Assembly: GCA_017643495.1 (NCBI GenBank)
Contig: JAEPNK010000001.1
Span: 229,623-293,622 of the forward strand
DNA: 64,000 nucleotides
Direction: 5' to 3'
Source of the DNA: Rhizobiaceae bacterium
GTDB taxonomy: Bacteria; Pseudomonadota; Alphaproteobacteria; Rhizobiales; Rhizobiaceae
Numbering within the stretch: the first letter of the stretch is position 1; the number at the start of each line of letters is the position of its first letter. A model generated the notes under the pieces. That model was not told the DNA's origin and did no database searches. It worked only from the letters and a program-made list of their open reading frames with translations. Both the position numbers and the translations under genes were made by a program. Below, one piece after another: positions 6,986 to 16,471 of the stretch.

Positions 6986-8673
6986 TGTCTGGCGGAAACA
7001 GTGTAATGCCCGAGCTATCGGCCGATTTCGTGATTGTTGGTTCAGGCTCGGCAGGTAGCGCCATGGCCTCAAGGCTATCGGAAGACGGCAAACATTCTGT
7101 TGTGATAATCGAATTTGGTGGCAGCGATGTGGGGCCGTTTATCCAGATGCCTGCCGCACTTTCCTATCCCATGAACATGCGCCGCTATGACTGGGGCTAT
7201 CAAACCGAAGCCGAACCACACCTTGGAAACCGGAGACTTGTTGCGCCCCGGGGAAAAGTGGTTGGTGGCTCGTCATCGATCAACGGCATGGTCTATGTAC
7301 GTGGTCATGCTGCTGACTTTGATCATTGGGAAGAGGCTGGCGCAAAGGGCTGGTCATATGCAGATGTCCTTCCCTATTTCAAGCGCATGGAGGCTTCGCA
7401 CACCAACGAAGATGGCTCACGGGGAACAGAAGGGCCGCTACATGTCAAGAAAGGCGACACGCCGAACCCCCTGTTTGATGCATTCATAGAGGCCGGAAGA
7501 CAGGCAGGTTTCGGGGTAACACCTGATTACAATGGCCTGAAGCAGGAAGGTTTCTCTCGTTTCCAGCACACCATCCATAATGGCCGTCGCTGGTCCACAG
7601 CCAATGCCTACCTGAAGCCTGCGCTCAAGCGGAAAAATGTGACCCTTGTAAACGGATTGGCTGAACGCGTAGTAATTGAGTCCGGGCGGGCAACAGGGGT
7701 TGAAATCGCAAGGGGCGGAACAACACAATTCATTCAGGCAAAACGCGAAGTGGTTCTGGCTGCCTCGGCCTTCAACTCGCCCAAAATTCTGATGCTTTCC
7801 GGTATTGGCCCTGCCAGTCATCTGCGTGAGCACGGTATTCCTGTGATCGCAGACCGGCCAGGTGTCGGCGCCAACCTGATGGATCACCTGGAACTTTACA
7901 TTCAGCAGGAATGCACACAGCCGGTTTCCCTGTACTCAAAAATGAATCTGGTTTCAAAAGCCATGATCGGTCTGGAATGGCTGCTCATGAAAACCGGCGA
8001 CGGTGCCACAAACCATTTCGAGGCCTGTGCCTTTGTACGTTCGAAGGCTGGCATCCGGTATCCGGATATCCAGTTCCACTTCTTGCCCGTGGCAATCCGG
8101 TATGATGGCAAGGCAGCAGCAAAAAACCACGGTTTCCAGGCTCATGTCGGACCCATGCGATCAAAATCCCGGGGCCATGTACGCCTTGGTTCCGCAAATG
8201 CGACGGACAAACCATCCATATTTTTCAACTACATGAGCCATGAGGACGACTGGAGCGAATTCCGTCACTGCATCCGCCTGGCCCGTGAAATCTTCGGACA
8301 GGAAGCATTTGCGCCTTATCGTGGTCGTGAAATTTCTCCGGGAGAAAGTGTTCAGACTGATGCCCAGCTTGATGAGTTCATTCGGGAACATGCGGAAAGC
8401 GCATTCCATCCGTGCGGTACATGCAAAATGGGAGCGGCGAATGATCCGCTGGCAGTGGTGGATGAAGAATGCCGCGTCATCGGCGTTGAAGGGCTTCGGG
8501 TTGCGGATTCCTCGATTTTTCCACGCATCACCAACGGGAATCTCAACGCTCCCTCAATCATGGTTGGTGAGAAGGCAGCAGATCACATTTTGGGAAAGTC
8601 CTCGCTTCCGCGCTCCAACCAGGAACCCTGGATCAACCCGGATTGGGAGAAAACCGATCGCCTTGCTGTCTGA
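6982..8673 (+). CDS. betA: choline dehydrogenase BetA (GMC oxidoreductase)
   Basis: This 563-residue FAD enzyme oxidises choline to betaine aldehyde and possibly on to glycine betaine, an osmoprotectant and carbon source. Seen in order are the FAD motif [14 protein letters not shown] (about 16-29), the first GMC signature [14 protein letters not shown], the second signature [17 protein letters not shown], and the C-terminal catalytic block HPCGTCKMG followed by TNGNLNAPS. BetI lies directly upstream. No betaine aldehyde dehydrogenase (betB), choline sulfatase (betC) or choline transporter lies beside it, unlike the betICBA order of Sinorhizobium, so BetB must be encoded elsewhere if present. 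Convergent with the next gene. Confidence 0.93.
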   Translation: MMSGGNSVMPELSADFVIVGSGSAGSAMASRLSEDGKHSVVIIEFGGSDVGPFIQMPAALSYPMNMRRYDWGYQTEAEPHLGNRRLVAPRGKVVGGSSSINGMVYVRGHAADFDHWEEAGAKGWSYADVLPYFKRMEASHTNEDGSRGTEGPLHVKKGDTPNPLFDAFIEAGRQAGFGVTPDYNGLKQEGFSRFQHTIHNGRRWSTANAYLKPALKRKNVTLVNGLAERVVIESGRATGVEIARGGTTQFIQAKREVVLAASAFNSPKILMLSGIGPASHLREHGIPVIADRPGVGANLMDHLELYIQQECTQPVSLYSKMNLVSKAMIGLEWLLMKTGDGATNHFEACAFVRSKAGIRYPDIQFHFLPVAIRYDGKAAAKNHGFQAHVGPMRSKSRGHVRLGSANATDKPSIFFNYMSHEDDWSEFRHCIRLAREIFGQEAFAPYRGREISPGESVQTDAQLDEFIREHAESAFHPCGTCKMGAANDPLAVVDEECRVIGVEGLRVADSSIFPRITNGNLNAPSIMVGEKAADHILGKSSLPRSNQEPWINPDWEKTDRLAV

Positions 8674-8687
8674 GCAGCCAACAGTTT

Positions 8688-9620
8688 TCAACTTTGCGGG
8701 GCAGTCTCCGGCTCTTCAAGCTTTGGCTGAACCAGGACCAGCCCGATGATAACCAGCACGAGGGCACCCCATATCCAGACCGAATACCCTTCACCCAGAA
8801 AAATGATGCTGAGAAACAGCCCGGACAGCGTGACCGCATAAGCAACCTGAACACTGAAAACCGGACCGCCGAACCTTACCAGCCATATGTATCCGACATA
8901 GGTAACTGCATGGACCACGGCAGCCGCAAACATTGCCTGTTCAGGCGCACCCAATCCACCTGACAAGTCAATCCATTGACCGGTGGCAAACATGAGTGGG
9001 GTTACGATCAAAAAACCGAAACAGGAGGCCATGAACAGCGTGGACACCGGGTCTGTTCCTGCCGGTGTGCGTACTGCAATGTAATTTGCCTCCATGCCGT
9101 AACACAGGGGCGCAATCAGGGCGACCAGTACAAACACGCTCAGGGCCGGATCGGGCAAACTCGTCTCGGGAGCAGCGATCATCACCATGGCTGCAAAACC
9201 GACAACAAGACCCAAAAACCTTGAAAGTGCAAACCGTTCCAATCTCACGAGAAGGGCAATCACAAATGTGAACATCGGAACGGTTGCAATCGCAATGGCC
9301 ATCACACCTGCCGGAAGATGCGGATAGGCAAGAAACGATGCTCCGTTTGGCAAAATCGTTCCGATCAGGGCAACAATGATGTAAAACCACACCTTTTCGA
9401 CAGACAATGCAGGCCGCCAGCCACGCACAAAAAGATAGGCACCCAAAAGCACGATACCGGCCACAAACTGCCAGAAAATCAACCCGAGAGGCAGGTGCCC
9501 CGTCGAGGTTGCCGTTTTTGACAATGGAATGGTACTGCCCCAGAATCCACCAATTACAAGCATTGCCACCCAGGCAACAATCTTCCGGCTGGCATGAGCA
9601 GTGTGTACTGTGTCAGTCAA
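8688..9620 (-). CDS. EamA/DMT-family transporter
   Basis: About 310 residues with ten hydrophobic segments in two EamA repeats; GGFWGSTIPLSK near the N-terminus and LFLSIIFLGEGYSVW near the C-terminus are typical of drug/metabolite exporters. The inner-membrane protein would export a small metabolite, identity unknown. I place the start at TTG 9620, one base after the gcdH stop on the same strand, which implies translational coupling. A longer frame to 9692 would overlap gcdH by 71 bases, and an internal ATG at the first membrane segment is another option. Confidence 0.85.
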   Translation of the reverse strand: MTDTVHTAHASRKIVAWVAMLVIGGFWGSTIPLSKTATSTGHLPLGLIFWQFVAGIVLLGAYLFVRGWRPALSVEKVWFYIIVALIGTILPNGASFLAYPHLPAGVMAIAIATVPMFTFVIALLVRLERFALSRFLGLVVGFAAMVMIAAPETSLPDPALSVFVLVALIAPLCYGMEANYIAVRTPAGTDPVSTLFMASCFGFLIVTPLMFATGQWIDLSGGLGAPEQAMFAAAVVHAVTYVGYIWLVRFGGPVFSVQVAYAVTLSGLFLSIIFLGEGYSVWIWGALVLVIIGLVLVQPKLEEPETAPQS

Positions 9621-9621
9621 A

Positions 9622-10845
9622 TCAGAAAAATGCCTGAATACCTGTTTGTGCCCGTCCGAGAATAAGCGCATGAACATCATGCGCACCCTCATAGGTGTTT
9701 ACCGTTTCGAGATTCTGGGCATGGCGCATCACATGATATTCTGCCTGAATGCCGTTTCCACCATGCATGTCCCGCGCCTGACGCGCTATATCCAGGGCCT
9801 TGCCGCAATTGTTCCGCTTTACAATCGAAATCATTTCAGGCGCGGCACGCCCCTCGTCCATCAGCCGTCCGACGCGGAGACTTGCCTGCAAGCCCAGCGC
9901 AATCTCTGTCTGCATGTCAGCAAGCTTTTTCTGGTATAACTGGGTACCGGCAAGCGGTTTGTTGAACTGTTTGCGGTCCAGCCCGTATTGGCGCGCACGG
10001 AACCAGCAATCTTCCGCAGCTCCCATGGCACCCCACGATATCCCGTAACGGGCGCGATTCAGACAACCGAACGGTCCTTTAAGTCCTGAAACATTGGGCA
10101 GCAAGTGCTCCTCACCAACCTCGACATTGTCCATGACAATTTCTCCGGTCGTTGATGCACGCAGGGACAATTTGCCACCAATTTTAGGAGCAGACAGGCC
10201 TTTCATGCCCTTTTCCAGAACAAACCCCCTGATTTTTCCGTCATGGGCCTCGGATTTGGCCCACACAACGAACACATCGGCAAAAGGTGAATTGGAAATC
10301 CACATTTTCGAACCGTTGATGACATATCCGCCGTCGACTTTCCGCGCGACCGTTTTCATACCGGCCGGATCAGAGCCTGCATCCGGTTCCGTAAGGCCGA
10401 AACAGCCAATCCATTCACCGGACGCAAGTTTCGGCAGATATTTCATTCGCTGGTTTTCATTGCCATAGGCATAGATCGGGTACATGACGAGGGAGGATTG
10501 AACACTCATCATTGAACGGTAGCCGCTGTCCACCCGTTCCACTTCCCTTGCGACAAGGCCGTAAGCGGTATAGCCAGCACCGATGCCACCATATTGCTCG
10601 GGTACGGTAACACCCAGCAAACCGGTTTCTCCCATCAACGGGAAAAGGTCGGGCGCTGCTGTTTCTTCAAGATAGGCTTCGGTCACACGGGGCATAAGGA
10701 CGCTTTCGGCAAAGGCTTGTGCCGAGTCGCGGATCATCCGCTCATCCTCTTCCAACTGGTCTTCAAGGAGAAACGGGTCCTCCCAGGAAAAGCTTCCCAG
10801 TGACGGATTGCTTTTTGCATCCAGTTTTGTTGCGGTTTCACCCAT
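9622..10845 (-). CDS. gcdH: glutaryl-CoA dehydrogenase
   Basis: This 407-residue acyl-CoA dehydrogenase converts glutaryl-CoA to crotonyl-CoA with FAD in lysine/tryptophan/aromatic breakdown and passes electrons to ETF (EtfBA at 34388-36087). The features are those of [18 protein letters not shown] for FAD/CoA contact, [31 protein letters not shown] and the catalytic-base region [15 protein letters not shown]. The start at ATG 10845 is chosen for AGGAG eight bases upstream; an ATG nine codons earlier lacks one. The following DMT gene starts one base beyond its stop, so the two form an operon. Confidence 0.93.
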   Translation of the reverse strand: MGETATKLDAKSNPSLGSFSWEDPFLLEDQLEEDERMIRDSAQAFAESVLMPRVTEAYLEETAAPDLFPLMGETGLLGVTVPEQYGGIGAGYTAYGLVAREVERVDSGYRSMMSVQSSLVMYPIYAYGNENQRMKYLPKLASGEWIGCFGLTEPDAGSDPAGMKTVARKVDGGYVINGSKMWISNSPFADVFVVWAKSEAHDGKIRGFVLEKGMKGLSAPKIGGKLSLRASTTGEIVMDNVEVGEEHLLPNVSGLKGPFGCLNRARYGISWGAMGAAEDCWFRARQYGLDRKQFNKPLAGTQLYQKKLADMQTEIALGLQASLRVGRLMDEGRAAPEMISIVKRNNCGKALDIARQARDMHGGNGIQAEYHVMRHAQNLETVNTYEGAHDVHALILGRAQTGIQAFF

Positions 10846-10952
10846 GACAATAGCTCCTGATCGGTATCTCATCCTGAATAGGTTTTATACCTGATCTGGC
10901 CAGTGTCAATTGTTGGAAGTATGGCTCCGCAGCGCCTGTCGAGATTACTGAC

Positions 10953-11672
10953 TTAACTTGCCAGGGCTTGCAGCGGAGCCTGAGGAAAACCCATGGGCAC
11001 GTGATTTGGCTGGCTGAAAATCAGGCGCCGTTCAGTATAGCTTGATTCGAAAATCGGATAGCGCCTGGCAATTTTTTCCCGCGTCTTGCTCACATTGGCC
11101 TTGAGCAGCGAAATTGGCCTTTTCAGTTTTGGATAAGGCCGTGGCTCACAAACAACTTCCGCTTCCAGCACACGGCGGTAAAATGCCTGATGCTCCCTGC
11201 GCACGGTCGCCAGTACGAAATCAGCATTGAAATATTCATACCCCATGCATGCCGCACGAAGCGTCATGTACGGCAATTCGGGATAACGTTTTGCCGCCCT
11301 TTCACACGTGACGAACCGGGTTGGATCAATGACCGTCTGCCCGGCTTCGAGCATTGGCCAGATGGCATCCGGGAAAACATCGAGGGCAGGACCACGTGGC
11401 GTTTCCGGGCTTATGACGTGAAAACGGATCGAGCTTGCCAGTTCGTCATCCAGGTAGATGCCGAAAAGCCAGCAATTGTCGAAATCATCATAGGCATCAT
11501 GAAATCGGCCATCGGGATTTTCATCAATTCCGTCTTCACGACGGTAAGCACGATAGCGCAATCTGTAGATTGCTTCGCGTTCTTCCCGCGTTGCAGCCAG
11601 TCTGTAATCAACTTCCTGCAAGTATTTGAGAAGTTTTGATGCAAACTCGCCGCCATTTGCTCCAACAAACAT
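10953..11672 (-). CDS. FeeM-like N-acyl amino acid synthase / LuxI-fold acyltransferase
   Basis: This 239-residue protein resembles the FeeM/LuxI branch of the GNAT fold, which joins an acyl chain from acyl-ACP to an amino acid or related amine. Family-type positions are visible: IYRLRYRAYRRE (about 35-46), DAYDDFDNCWLFGIY (D-x-x-D pattern), SSIRFHVIS, IDPTRFVTCERAAK (matching the conserved E/D-x-x-R-F strand of LuxI) and CMGYEYFNADFVLATV. The product is not predictable; an acyl-amino-acid lipid or signal is inferred. It follows a GGDEF-EAL gene on the same strand and has a CtrA-type box 40-54 bases before its start. Confidence 0.75.
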   Translation of the reverse strand: MFVGANGGEFASKLLKYLQEVDYRLAATREEREAIYRLRYRAYRREDGIDENPDGRFHDAYDDFDNCWLFGIYLDDELASSIRFHVISPETPRGPALDVFPDAIWPMLEAGQTVIDPTRFVTCERAAKRYPELPYMTLRAACMGYEYFNADFVLATVRREHQAFYRRVLEAEVVCEPRPYPKLKRPISLLKANVSKTREKIARRYPIFESSYTERRLIFSQPNHVPMGFPQAPLQALAS

Positions 11673-11711
11673 TTTGTCGTGCCCCGTAGTTATCGCCTGT
11701 CACTTCCTAAG

Positions 11712-11726
11712 TTAACAAAAAGTTAA
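11712..11726. promoter_or_regulatory. candidate CtrA box upstream of the FeeM-like gene
   Basis: TTAA (11712-11715), CAAAAAG, TTAA (11723-11726) is an exact TTAA-N7-TTAA. Each half is also part of GTTAAC. It lies 40-54 bases upstream of ATG 11672 on the minus strand, where it would overlap a promoter. Confidence 0.5.
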
Positions 11727-11808
11727 CAAATTCGAAAGACTTAAAGAGATAATCCGGGCCTGATTCCGTGTTTATAGTTAACGTGAAAAGTTACCGGAAG
11801 TCCGGGTG

Positions 11809-14118
11809 TCAGGCGCTTTGAAGTTCCGGCCTGTCTCTGGAAGGCGCATCAAGAGAGTGCAGCAATGTGGCAATATCCCGTGACGGCATGGGCCTGCCAA
11901 ACAGGAAGCCCTGGACCTCATCGACCTTGACCTGGTCTGACAAAAGGCCGATCTGGTCTTCATTCTCAATACCTTCCAGAACAACCCGCAACTGCAGGCG
12001 GTTGATCAGGTCCACAACCCCTTTCAGCAATACAAGGGATCGCTCGTTTGCCATGGCATTTTCAATGAAGCAGCGGTCAATTTTCACCTTGTGGAATGGC
12101 AGGGCATGCAAATAGCTGAGGTTGGAAAACCCGGTACCAAAATCATCAAGCGAAATTCTTACACCTGTCTCTGCGAGCGCATTAAGGGTTCGGCTGACTT
12201 CCTCGATATTGTCCATCATAGCCGACTCGGTGATTTCAATCTCGAGGTTCGAAGGATGTAGCCCGGTCTCGGACAAAAGGCCGCAAACAATCGAATGTAC
12301 ATCTGACTTGTGAAACTGGATTGTTGATACATTGACGGCAACACGCGTGTTCGTTTGCCAACTTAGGCAATCTTTCATTGCCTTGCGCAAAACATACTTG
12401 CCCAGTTCAACAATCAGGCCGCTTTCCTCGGCAATCGGTATGAACTTGGCCGGCGAAATCTGGCCATGCACAGGATGGTTCCACCGAACCAGGGCCTCAC
12501 AACTCGTAACCCCGCCACGTCTCAGGTTGATGATTGGCTGGTAATGAAGATCGAGCGTGCCTTCCTCGATTGCCTTGCCAAGATCAATCTCCAATTCCCG
12601 GCGAACACGAATTGCATCGCCCAGCGCATTGTTGAAGAAGACATGCGTGCCGCGCCCCTTTGCCTTGGCTTCATAAAGAGCGGCATCGGCATATTGAAGC
12701 AGCAGCTCGGCCTCTGATGCATCTTCCGGAGCAATCGCAATGCCCACACTGGCACCCACATTGATCTGGTTGTTGTCAATCAGTACAGGAAGGCTCAACT
12801 CGGTGATGACGCGGTTTGCAAAGGCAGAACACTCATCATGTCCGGTCATGCCGGGAATGATGACTACAAATTCATCTCCGCCGAAACGACACGTCAGTCC
12901 GCCCGGGCGAATAACCGCCTGCAACCGGGCTGCAATGGTTTTGAGAAGTTTGTCACCCACCGCATGGCCAAGCGTGTCATTCACTTCCTTGAACTTGTCG
13001 AGATCGATAAAGAACATCGCGCAGGGTTTCAGAACATTGTTTGCGTTCTGCATGCTCCAGCGAATTTCCTCAATAAAGTGGCGACGGTTCGGCAAATTGG
13101 TAAGCGGGTCAAAATTGGCAAGTTCCAGAATGGCCTGCTGTGATTTCACGCGCTCGGAAACATCCGACAACAGGATAACACCGCCAACCGGCATTGGACT
13201 GAAGTCGGCCTCAATGATTTGACCGGATGCAATCTCGAAAGTGAAACGGCGGGTTTCCTGGCTTTTCAGACAGTCCGCAATTTCCGCTGCAAGTGTGTTT
13301 TCTTCAGCGCCACGTATACGGGCTGCCGTAAGCACCGAAATATTGCAATCAATGATTTCCCAGTCACCAAGACCTACAAGTTCGGTAAACCGGCTGTTGG
13401 CAACAACGACCTTCCCCTTGTCATCAAACATCGCGAGACCATGGGTAACGTTGTCCAGCGCCACATCAAACCGGTCGGCAATGACCCGGTTATCAAGCGC
13501 ATTGAGCTCCGCATAGAACAACATCTCCCGCAAGCGCTTGCACATGGTTCGCACGGCGATGAGAAACGGCACCATGAATGCAGCCAGAGCGGCATAGAAC
13601 ACACCACCGATCAACAAGGTACCGGTTATCAGAAATCCGCTGAGAATAATGCTTTGATACTGGATTACCTTGGCACTGGAAAAATTTCTGCCAATCAGCC
13701 CTGTAAGATGGGCAATTGAGAGAACAAGGGCAAAGGTTTCCACAAAAGGATCATTGCTTCGATAAACACTGGCAATGTACCAAAGCCCGAGACAGCTTAC
13801 GAAAGCCGCTCCCACATAAGCATACCAGTTTTCCCACTTCTGGTCTCCGGCGGGCGTTCGCTCGCCTTCGCAATATCTGAAAAATGACATGCTGAGAATG
13901 ACGCGGAAGACACCGATGGCGACAAAAATGCCTGTAAAGACAAGCTGAAACGGGTCATCTGTCTTGAAATAGGCAATAATTGGCGCTGCCGCTGCGCAAC
14001 TGATGCCGATCAGAAGTGACTGGGTATCACGGTACAACGAGTTAACGACAGACGCGTAGATACTTTCAGGCAGTTGTCTGCCATCCAGTTCTTCCCTTTT
14101 CGGAGATCTGAAGTTCAT
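11809..14118 (-). CDS. membrane-bound PAS-GGDEF-EAL cyclic-di-GMP signalling protein
   Basis: A 769-residue protein. Residues 30-190 hold about five to six hydrophobic segments, then a PAS-like domain (about 215-330, VALDNVTHGLAMFDDKGK). The GGDEF domain has an intact RFGGDEF (412-418), so diguanylate cyclase activity is possible. The position of the inhibitory RxxD site holds RPGG, so no product-inhibition site is seen. The EAL domain has an intact EAL (541-543), LDDFGTGFSNLSYL and KIDRCFI, so phosphodiesterase activity is also possible. ATG 14118 is preferred over one 13 codons upstream because GGAAG/AGG lies before it. The FeeM-like gene lies downstream on the same strand. Confidence 0.93.
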   Translation of the reverse strand: MNFRSPKREELDGRQLPESIYASVVNSLYRDTQSLLIGISCAAAAPIIAYFKTDDPFQLVFTGIFVAIGVFRVILSMSFFRYCEGERTPAGDQKWENWYAYVGAAFVSCLGLWYIASVYRSNDPFVETFALVLSIAHLTGLIGRNFSSAKVIQYQSIILSGFLITGTLLIGGVFYAALAAFMVPFLIAVRTMCKRLREMLFYAELNALDNRVIADRFDVALDNVTHGLAMFDDKGKVVVANSRFTELVGLGDWEIIDCNISVLTAARIRGAEENTLAAEIADCLKSQETRRFTFEIASGQIIEADFSPMPVGGVILLSDVSERVKSQQAILELANFDPLTNLPNRRHFIEEIRWSMQNANNVLKPCAMFFIDLDKFKEVNDTLGHAVGDKLLKTIAARLQAVIRPGGLTCRFGGDEFVVIIPGMTGHDECSAFANRVITELSLPVLIDNNQINVGASVGIAIAPEDASEAELLLQYADAALYEAKAKGRGTHVFFNNALGDAIRVRRELEIDLGKAIEEGTLDLHYQPIINLRRGGVTSCEALVRWNHPVHGQISPAKFIPIAEESGLIVELGKYVLRKAMKDCLSWQTNTRVAVNVSTIQFHKSDVHSIVCGLLSETGLHPSNLEIEITESAMMDNIEEVSRTLNALAETGVRISLDDFGTGFSNLSYLHALPFHKVKIDRCFIENAMANERSLVLLKGVVDLINRLQLRVVLEGIENEDQIGLLSDQVKVDEVQGFLFGRPMPSRDIATLLHSLDAPSRDRPELQSA

Positions 14119-14180
14119 TAACCTATCTTCCCGTCCAACCCGAAAAGCTTTCCCCAAGGATGCACCTTTGCAAAGACTGC

Positions 14181-14195
14181 TTAGTAATTGGTTAA
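14181..14195. promoter_or_regulatory. near-match to a CtrA box upstream of the GGDEF-EAL gene
   Basis: On the minus strand this reads TTAA-CCAATTA-CTAA, one base off the consensus, and keeps the CC after the first half-site. It lies 63-77 bases upstream of the GGDEF-EAL start. Reported because the neighbouring FeeM-like gene has an exact box. Confidence 0.25.
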
Positions 14196-14248
14196 GTACG
14201 ACAGCAAAGAGAAGACAGATCAGACAAGAAGATCAGATAACCGGATGG

Positions 14249-14986
14249 TTAAACGAGCCCCCGATAAATCAATGTAACAGAGGCAATACCCGACAAGGCA
14301 AGCAACAGTCTTGAGAGCATTTGTGATGGCAGGGCTTTGAAGGGCCCCGAAACCAGTATTCCCAGAACCATTGCCGGAAAGAAGACAATGGACGCGACAA
14401 GATCATTCCAGGTAAGCCAGCCCGCAGCAACGAGGCCGATCAGTCCCAGCAGCGAATTGGCAAAGAAAAAAGCATTCAGGGTAGGTCTGACGACAGCAGG
14501 GTTACGGTCATGATATATAATCGCCATCGGAGGGGCACCTACGGCAGTAATCGTACCCATAGTTCCTGAAACAACCGACAGCCCAAACAGGTTTTTGTTG
14601 TTGAACCCGAACTGGATGCCGGAAGCAGACAGGGCTACCGCAACAAGCATTATCGTACCGAAGAGAACGAGAAAACTGTCGATACTGGCGATCATTCCAA
14701 GCAACAGCACGGCAATGATACTGCCAATGACACGGCCAACAACACCAAGTTTCATTTCCACAATCGAGATGTTTGATCGCTCACGCCATGCGCCGGCAAA
14801 AGCCACAACCAGGCCCATCAACAAAATCGAACCGGGAACAAAATCAGGCCGCACAAGTGCGATCAGCGGAGAAGCAAGCATGCCGAAACCCATTCCGACA
14901 GATACCTGGAGTATGGCTGCGATCATCACGATGGAGCAGCACAGGACAAGATCAGTCAAACTCATGAACGAGAAAAGATATGACAC
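14249..14986 (-). CDS. TauE/SafE-family membrane permease
   Basis: A 245-residue integral membrane protein with about eight hydrophobic segments. It contains the family-type VGMGFGMLASPLIALVRP near the N-terminus and a matching SGTMGTITAVGAPPMAIIY at the start of the second half. TauE/SafE proteins move sulfite, sulfonates or other organic anions; the substrate here is unknown. The start is GTG 14986, chosen because AAAGGA lies five bases upstream, whereas the ATG seven codons later has no ribosome-binding site. The gene is divergent from a Crp/Fnr regulator, which may control it. Confidence 0.88.
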   Translation of the reverse strand: MSYLFSFMSLTDLVLCCSIVMIAAILQVSVGMGFGMLASPLIALVRPDFVPGSILLMGLVVAFAGAWRERSNISIVEMKLGVVGRVIGSIIAVLLLGMIASIDSFLVLFGTIMLVAVALSASGIQFGFNNKNLFGLSVVSGTMGTITAVGAPPMAIIYHDRNPAVVRPTLNAFFFANSLLGLIGLVAAGWLTWNDLVASIVFFPAMVLGILVSGPFKALPSQMLSRLLLALSGIASVTLIYRGLV

Positions 14987-15131
14987 TTGTTTTCCTTTGG
15001 GTTTCGGGCAATGATCTTGCCGGGGAAGCAATCAGGGGCCGCTTTACTTACCACGAATGGTTTCCGGGATTGCATCTGAAACTTGTCTTCAGGACAATTT
15101 CTGTGAGGGAAAACGGCCAGGGCGGAGCCAC

Positions 15132-15815
15132 ATGGACAATATTTGCACGATCCCACTTTTTTCTACACTTGAACCCGCAATTGGCGAGCAGTACGGCAAG
15201 CGTTGCTTGTGGAAAGACTATGAAGCACACGAATTGATCATCGATATCGATGAAGAAACAACTGACGTGCGTTTTGTGATATCCGGCCTGGTACGGGTCA
15301 TCAGCCGGTTCTCTGTCGGCAAGGAGGTAATTCTCGGTGAAATGTCTCCTGGTGAATTTTTCGGGGAGCTTTCCGCATTTGATGGCGCGACCCGCAGCGC
15401 GAATGTAACAGCCCTTTACCGGACCCGTATCTGTGTCATGCCGCAGTCGGTCTTTCTCGAGCTGGTTCGAACATCGGACGAAATAAACCTGGCTGTGATC
15501 CGGGTACTCACCCAACGCATCCGGCAATTGAACATGCGCTTGGCTGAACAATCCTTCCTGCAGGCAAAGCATCGACTGTATGCTGAATTGATTCGCCTTT
15601 CCAAACCCCGCCCTGCCAATCCCGAGCAACGAAGCATAAGCCCTCCACCAACGCAAAAGGAACTTGCCGAGCGTATCGGAACCCGCCGTGAAGTCGTATC
15701 GCGGGAACTGAACGCCCTTCAGAAAGAAGGGGTGTTTGAAAAAGGACGTGGGGCTCTGGTCCTTTGCGATGTAGCGGAACTCCAGAAACGCATTTCAAAC
15801 GCCTGGAACGAGTAA
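15132..15815 (+). CDS. Crp/Fnr-family transcriptional regulator
   Basis: A 227-residue regulator with an N-terminal cyclic-nucleotide-binding-type beta-roll (GEMSPGEFFGELSAFDGATRSA is the phosphate-binding-cassette-like stretch) and a C-terminal winged helix (TQKELAERIGTRREVVSRE is the HTH). No Fnr-type cluster of four cysteines is present, so it is not an oxygen-sensing Fnr. The RSA in the cassette suggests nucleotide binding, but the ligand is unproved. ATG 15132 has GGAG six bases upstream. It is divergent from the SafE permease. An odd dyad TTGTC-N5-GACAA at 15083-15097 lies in the shared promoter. Confidence 0.9.
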   Translation: MDNICTIPLFSTLEPAIGEQYGKRCLWKDYEAHELIIDIDEETTDVRFVISGLVRVISRFSVGKEVILGEMSPGEFFGELSAFDGATRSANVTALYRTRICVMPQSVFLELVRTSDEINLAVIRVLTQRIRQLNMRLAEQSFLQAKHRLYAELIRLSKPRPANPEQRSISPPPTQKELAERIGTRREVVSRELNALQKEGVFEKGRGALVLCDVAELQKRISNAWNE

Positions 15816-15866
15816 TACACTCCGAAAAGTTCTAACCTGTAATTTTCAAACACACGGACCGAAGCC

Positions 15867-16292
15867 ATGCGGATTGCTCTCGCAACCTCTGATGATGATA
15901 TTGAAGCCTGTCTGACCCTGAGACGTTCCGTTTTTGTCGAGGAACAGAACGTTCCCGAAGATCTGGAGCTTGATGGCGAGGACCCGCAATGCCGTCATGT
16001 GCTGGCCATGGAGAACGGCCTGCCGGTCGGAACCGCAAGATTTCGCCAGATCGGTGAGTCAATAAAGGTTCAGAGGGTATGTGTCCCGCAAATGGCAAGA
16101 GGTTCGGGCATCGGCGCGAAAATCATGTCTTTCATCATTGAGACTGCAAAAGCGGAACAGTCTGCCGGTCAGGTGAGCTTGAGCTCGCAGAAAGATGCAA
16201 TTCCTTTTTACGAGAAACTCGGCTTCGAAGCATACGGAGAAGAGTACATGGATGCCGGAATTGCCCACCGGGACATGACCTTCAAGCTGTGA
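15867..16292 (+). CDS. GNAT-family N-acetyltransferase
   Basis: A single 141-residue GNAT domain: LRRSVFVEEQNVP (motif C region), then VQRVCVPQMARGSGIGAKIM, whose R-G-x-G-I-G/A pattern binds acetyl-CoA, and AIPFYEKLGFEAYGEEYMDAGIAH at the C-terminus. This matches the ElaA/YjcF-like group, whose substrates are unknown. It lies 51 bases after the Crp/Fnr gene on the same strand and could be co-transcribed. Confidence 0.9.
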   Translation: MRIALATSDDDIEACLTLRRSVFVEEQNVPEDLELDGEDPQCRHVLAMENGLPVGTARFRQIGESIKVQRVCVPQMARGSGIGAKIMSFIIETAKAEQSAGQVSLSSQKDAIPFYEKLGFEAYGEEYMDAGIAHRDMTFKL

Positions 16293-16317
16293 TGCACCAG
16301 GAAATAGGGTTTTTGAC

Positions 16318-16350
16318 AAAAAAAACCCACCGAACTTTCGAACGATGGGT
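16318..16350 (-). terminator. rho-independent terminator on the minus strand
   Basis: ACCCA-C-CG (16325-16332) pairs with CG-A-TGGGT (16343-16350) across a ten-base loop, with one mismatch. On the minus strand it is followed by a run of eight T (plus-strand A run at 16318-16325). It would end transcripts from the M20 gene at 16472-17641. Confidence 0.6.
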
Positions 16351-16471
16351 AATGGGGAGAAAAGCATAGGGACAGAGACATTTGCCTCTTGATGCATTCA
16401 ATATGGGGCTTTTCTCTTTGTAAAAATGTGCATTCTGACACACATCAAGAAATCTCTGTCTTTTCAGCGGC

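Noticed and set aside
15083-15097. TTGTC-N5-GACAA dyad as an Fnr/Crp box
   Set aside because: The spacing and half-sites differ from TTGAT-N4-ATCAA and TGTGA-N6-TCACA. Position beside a Crp/Fnr gene is suggestive, but the sequence is not decisive.
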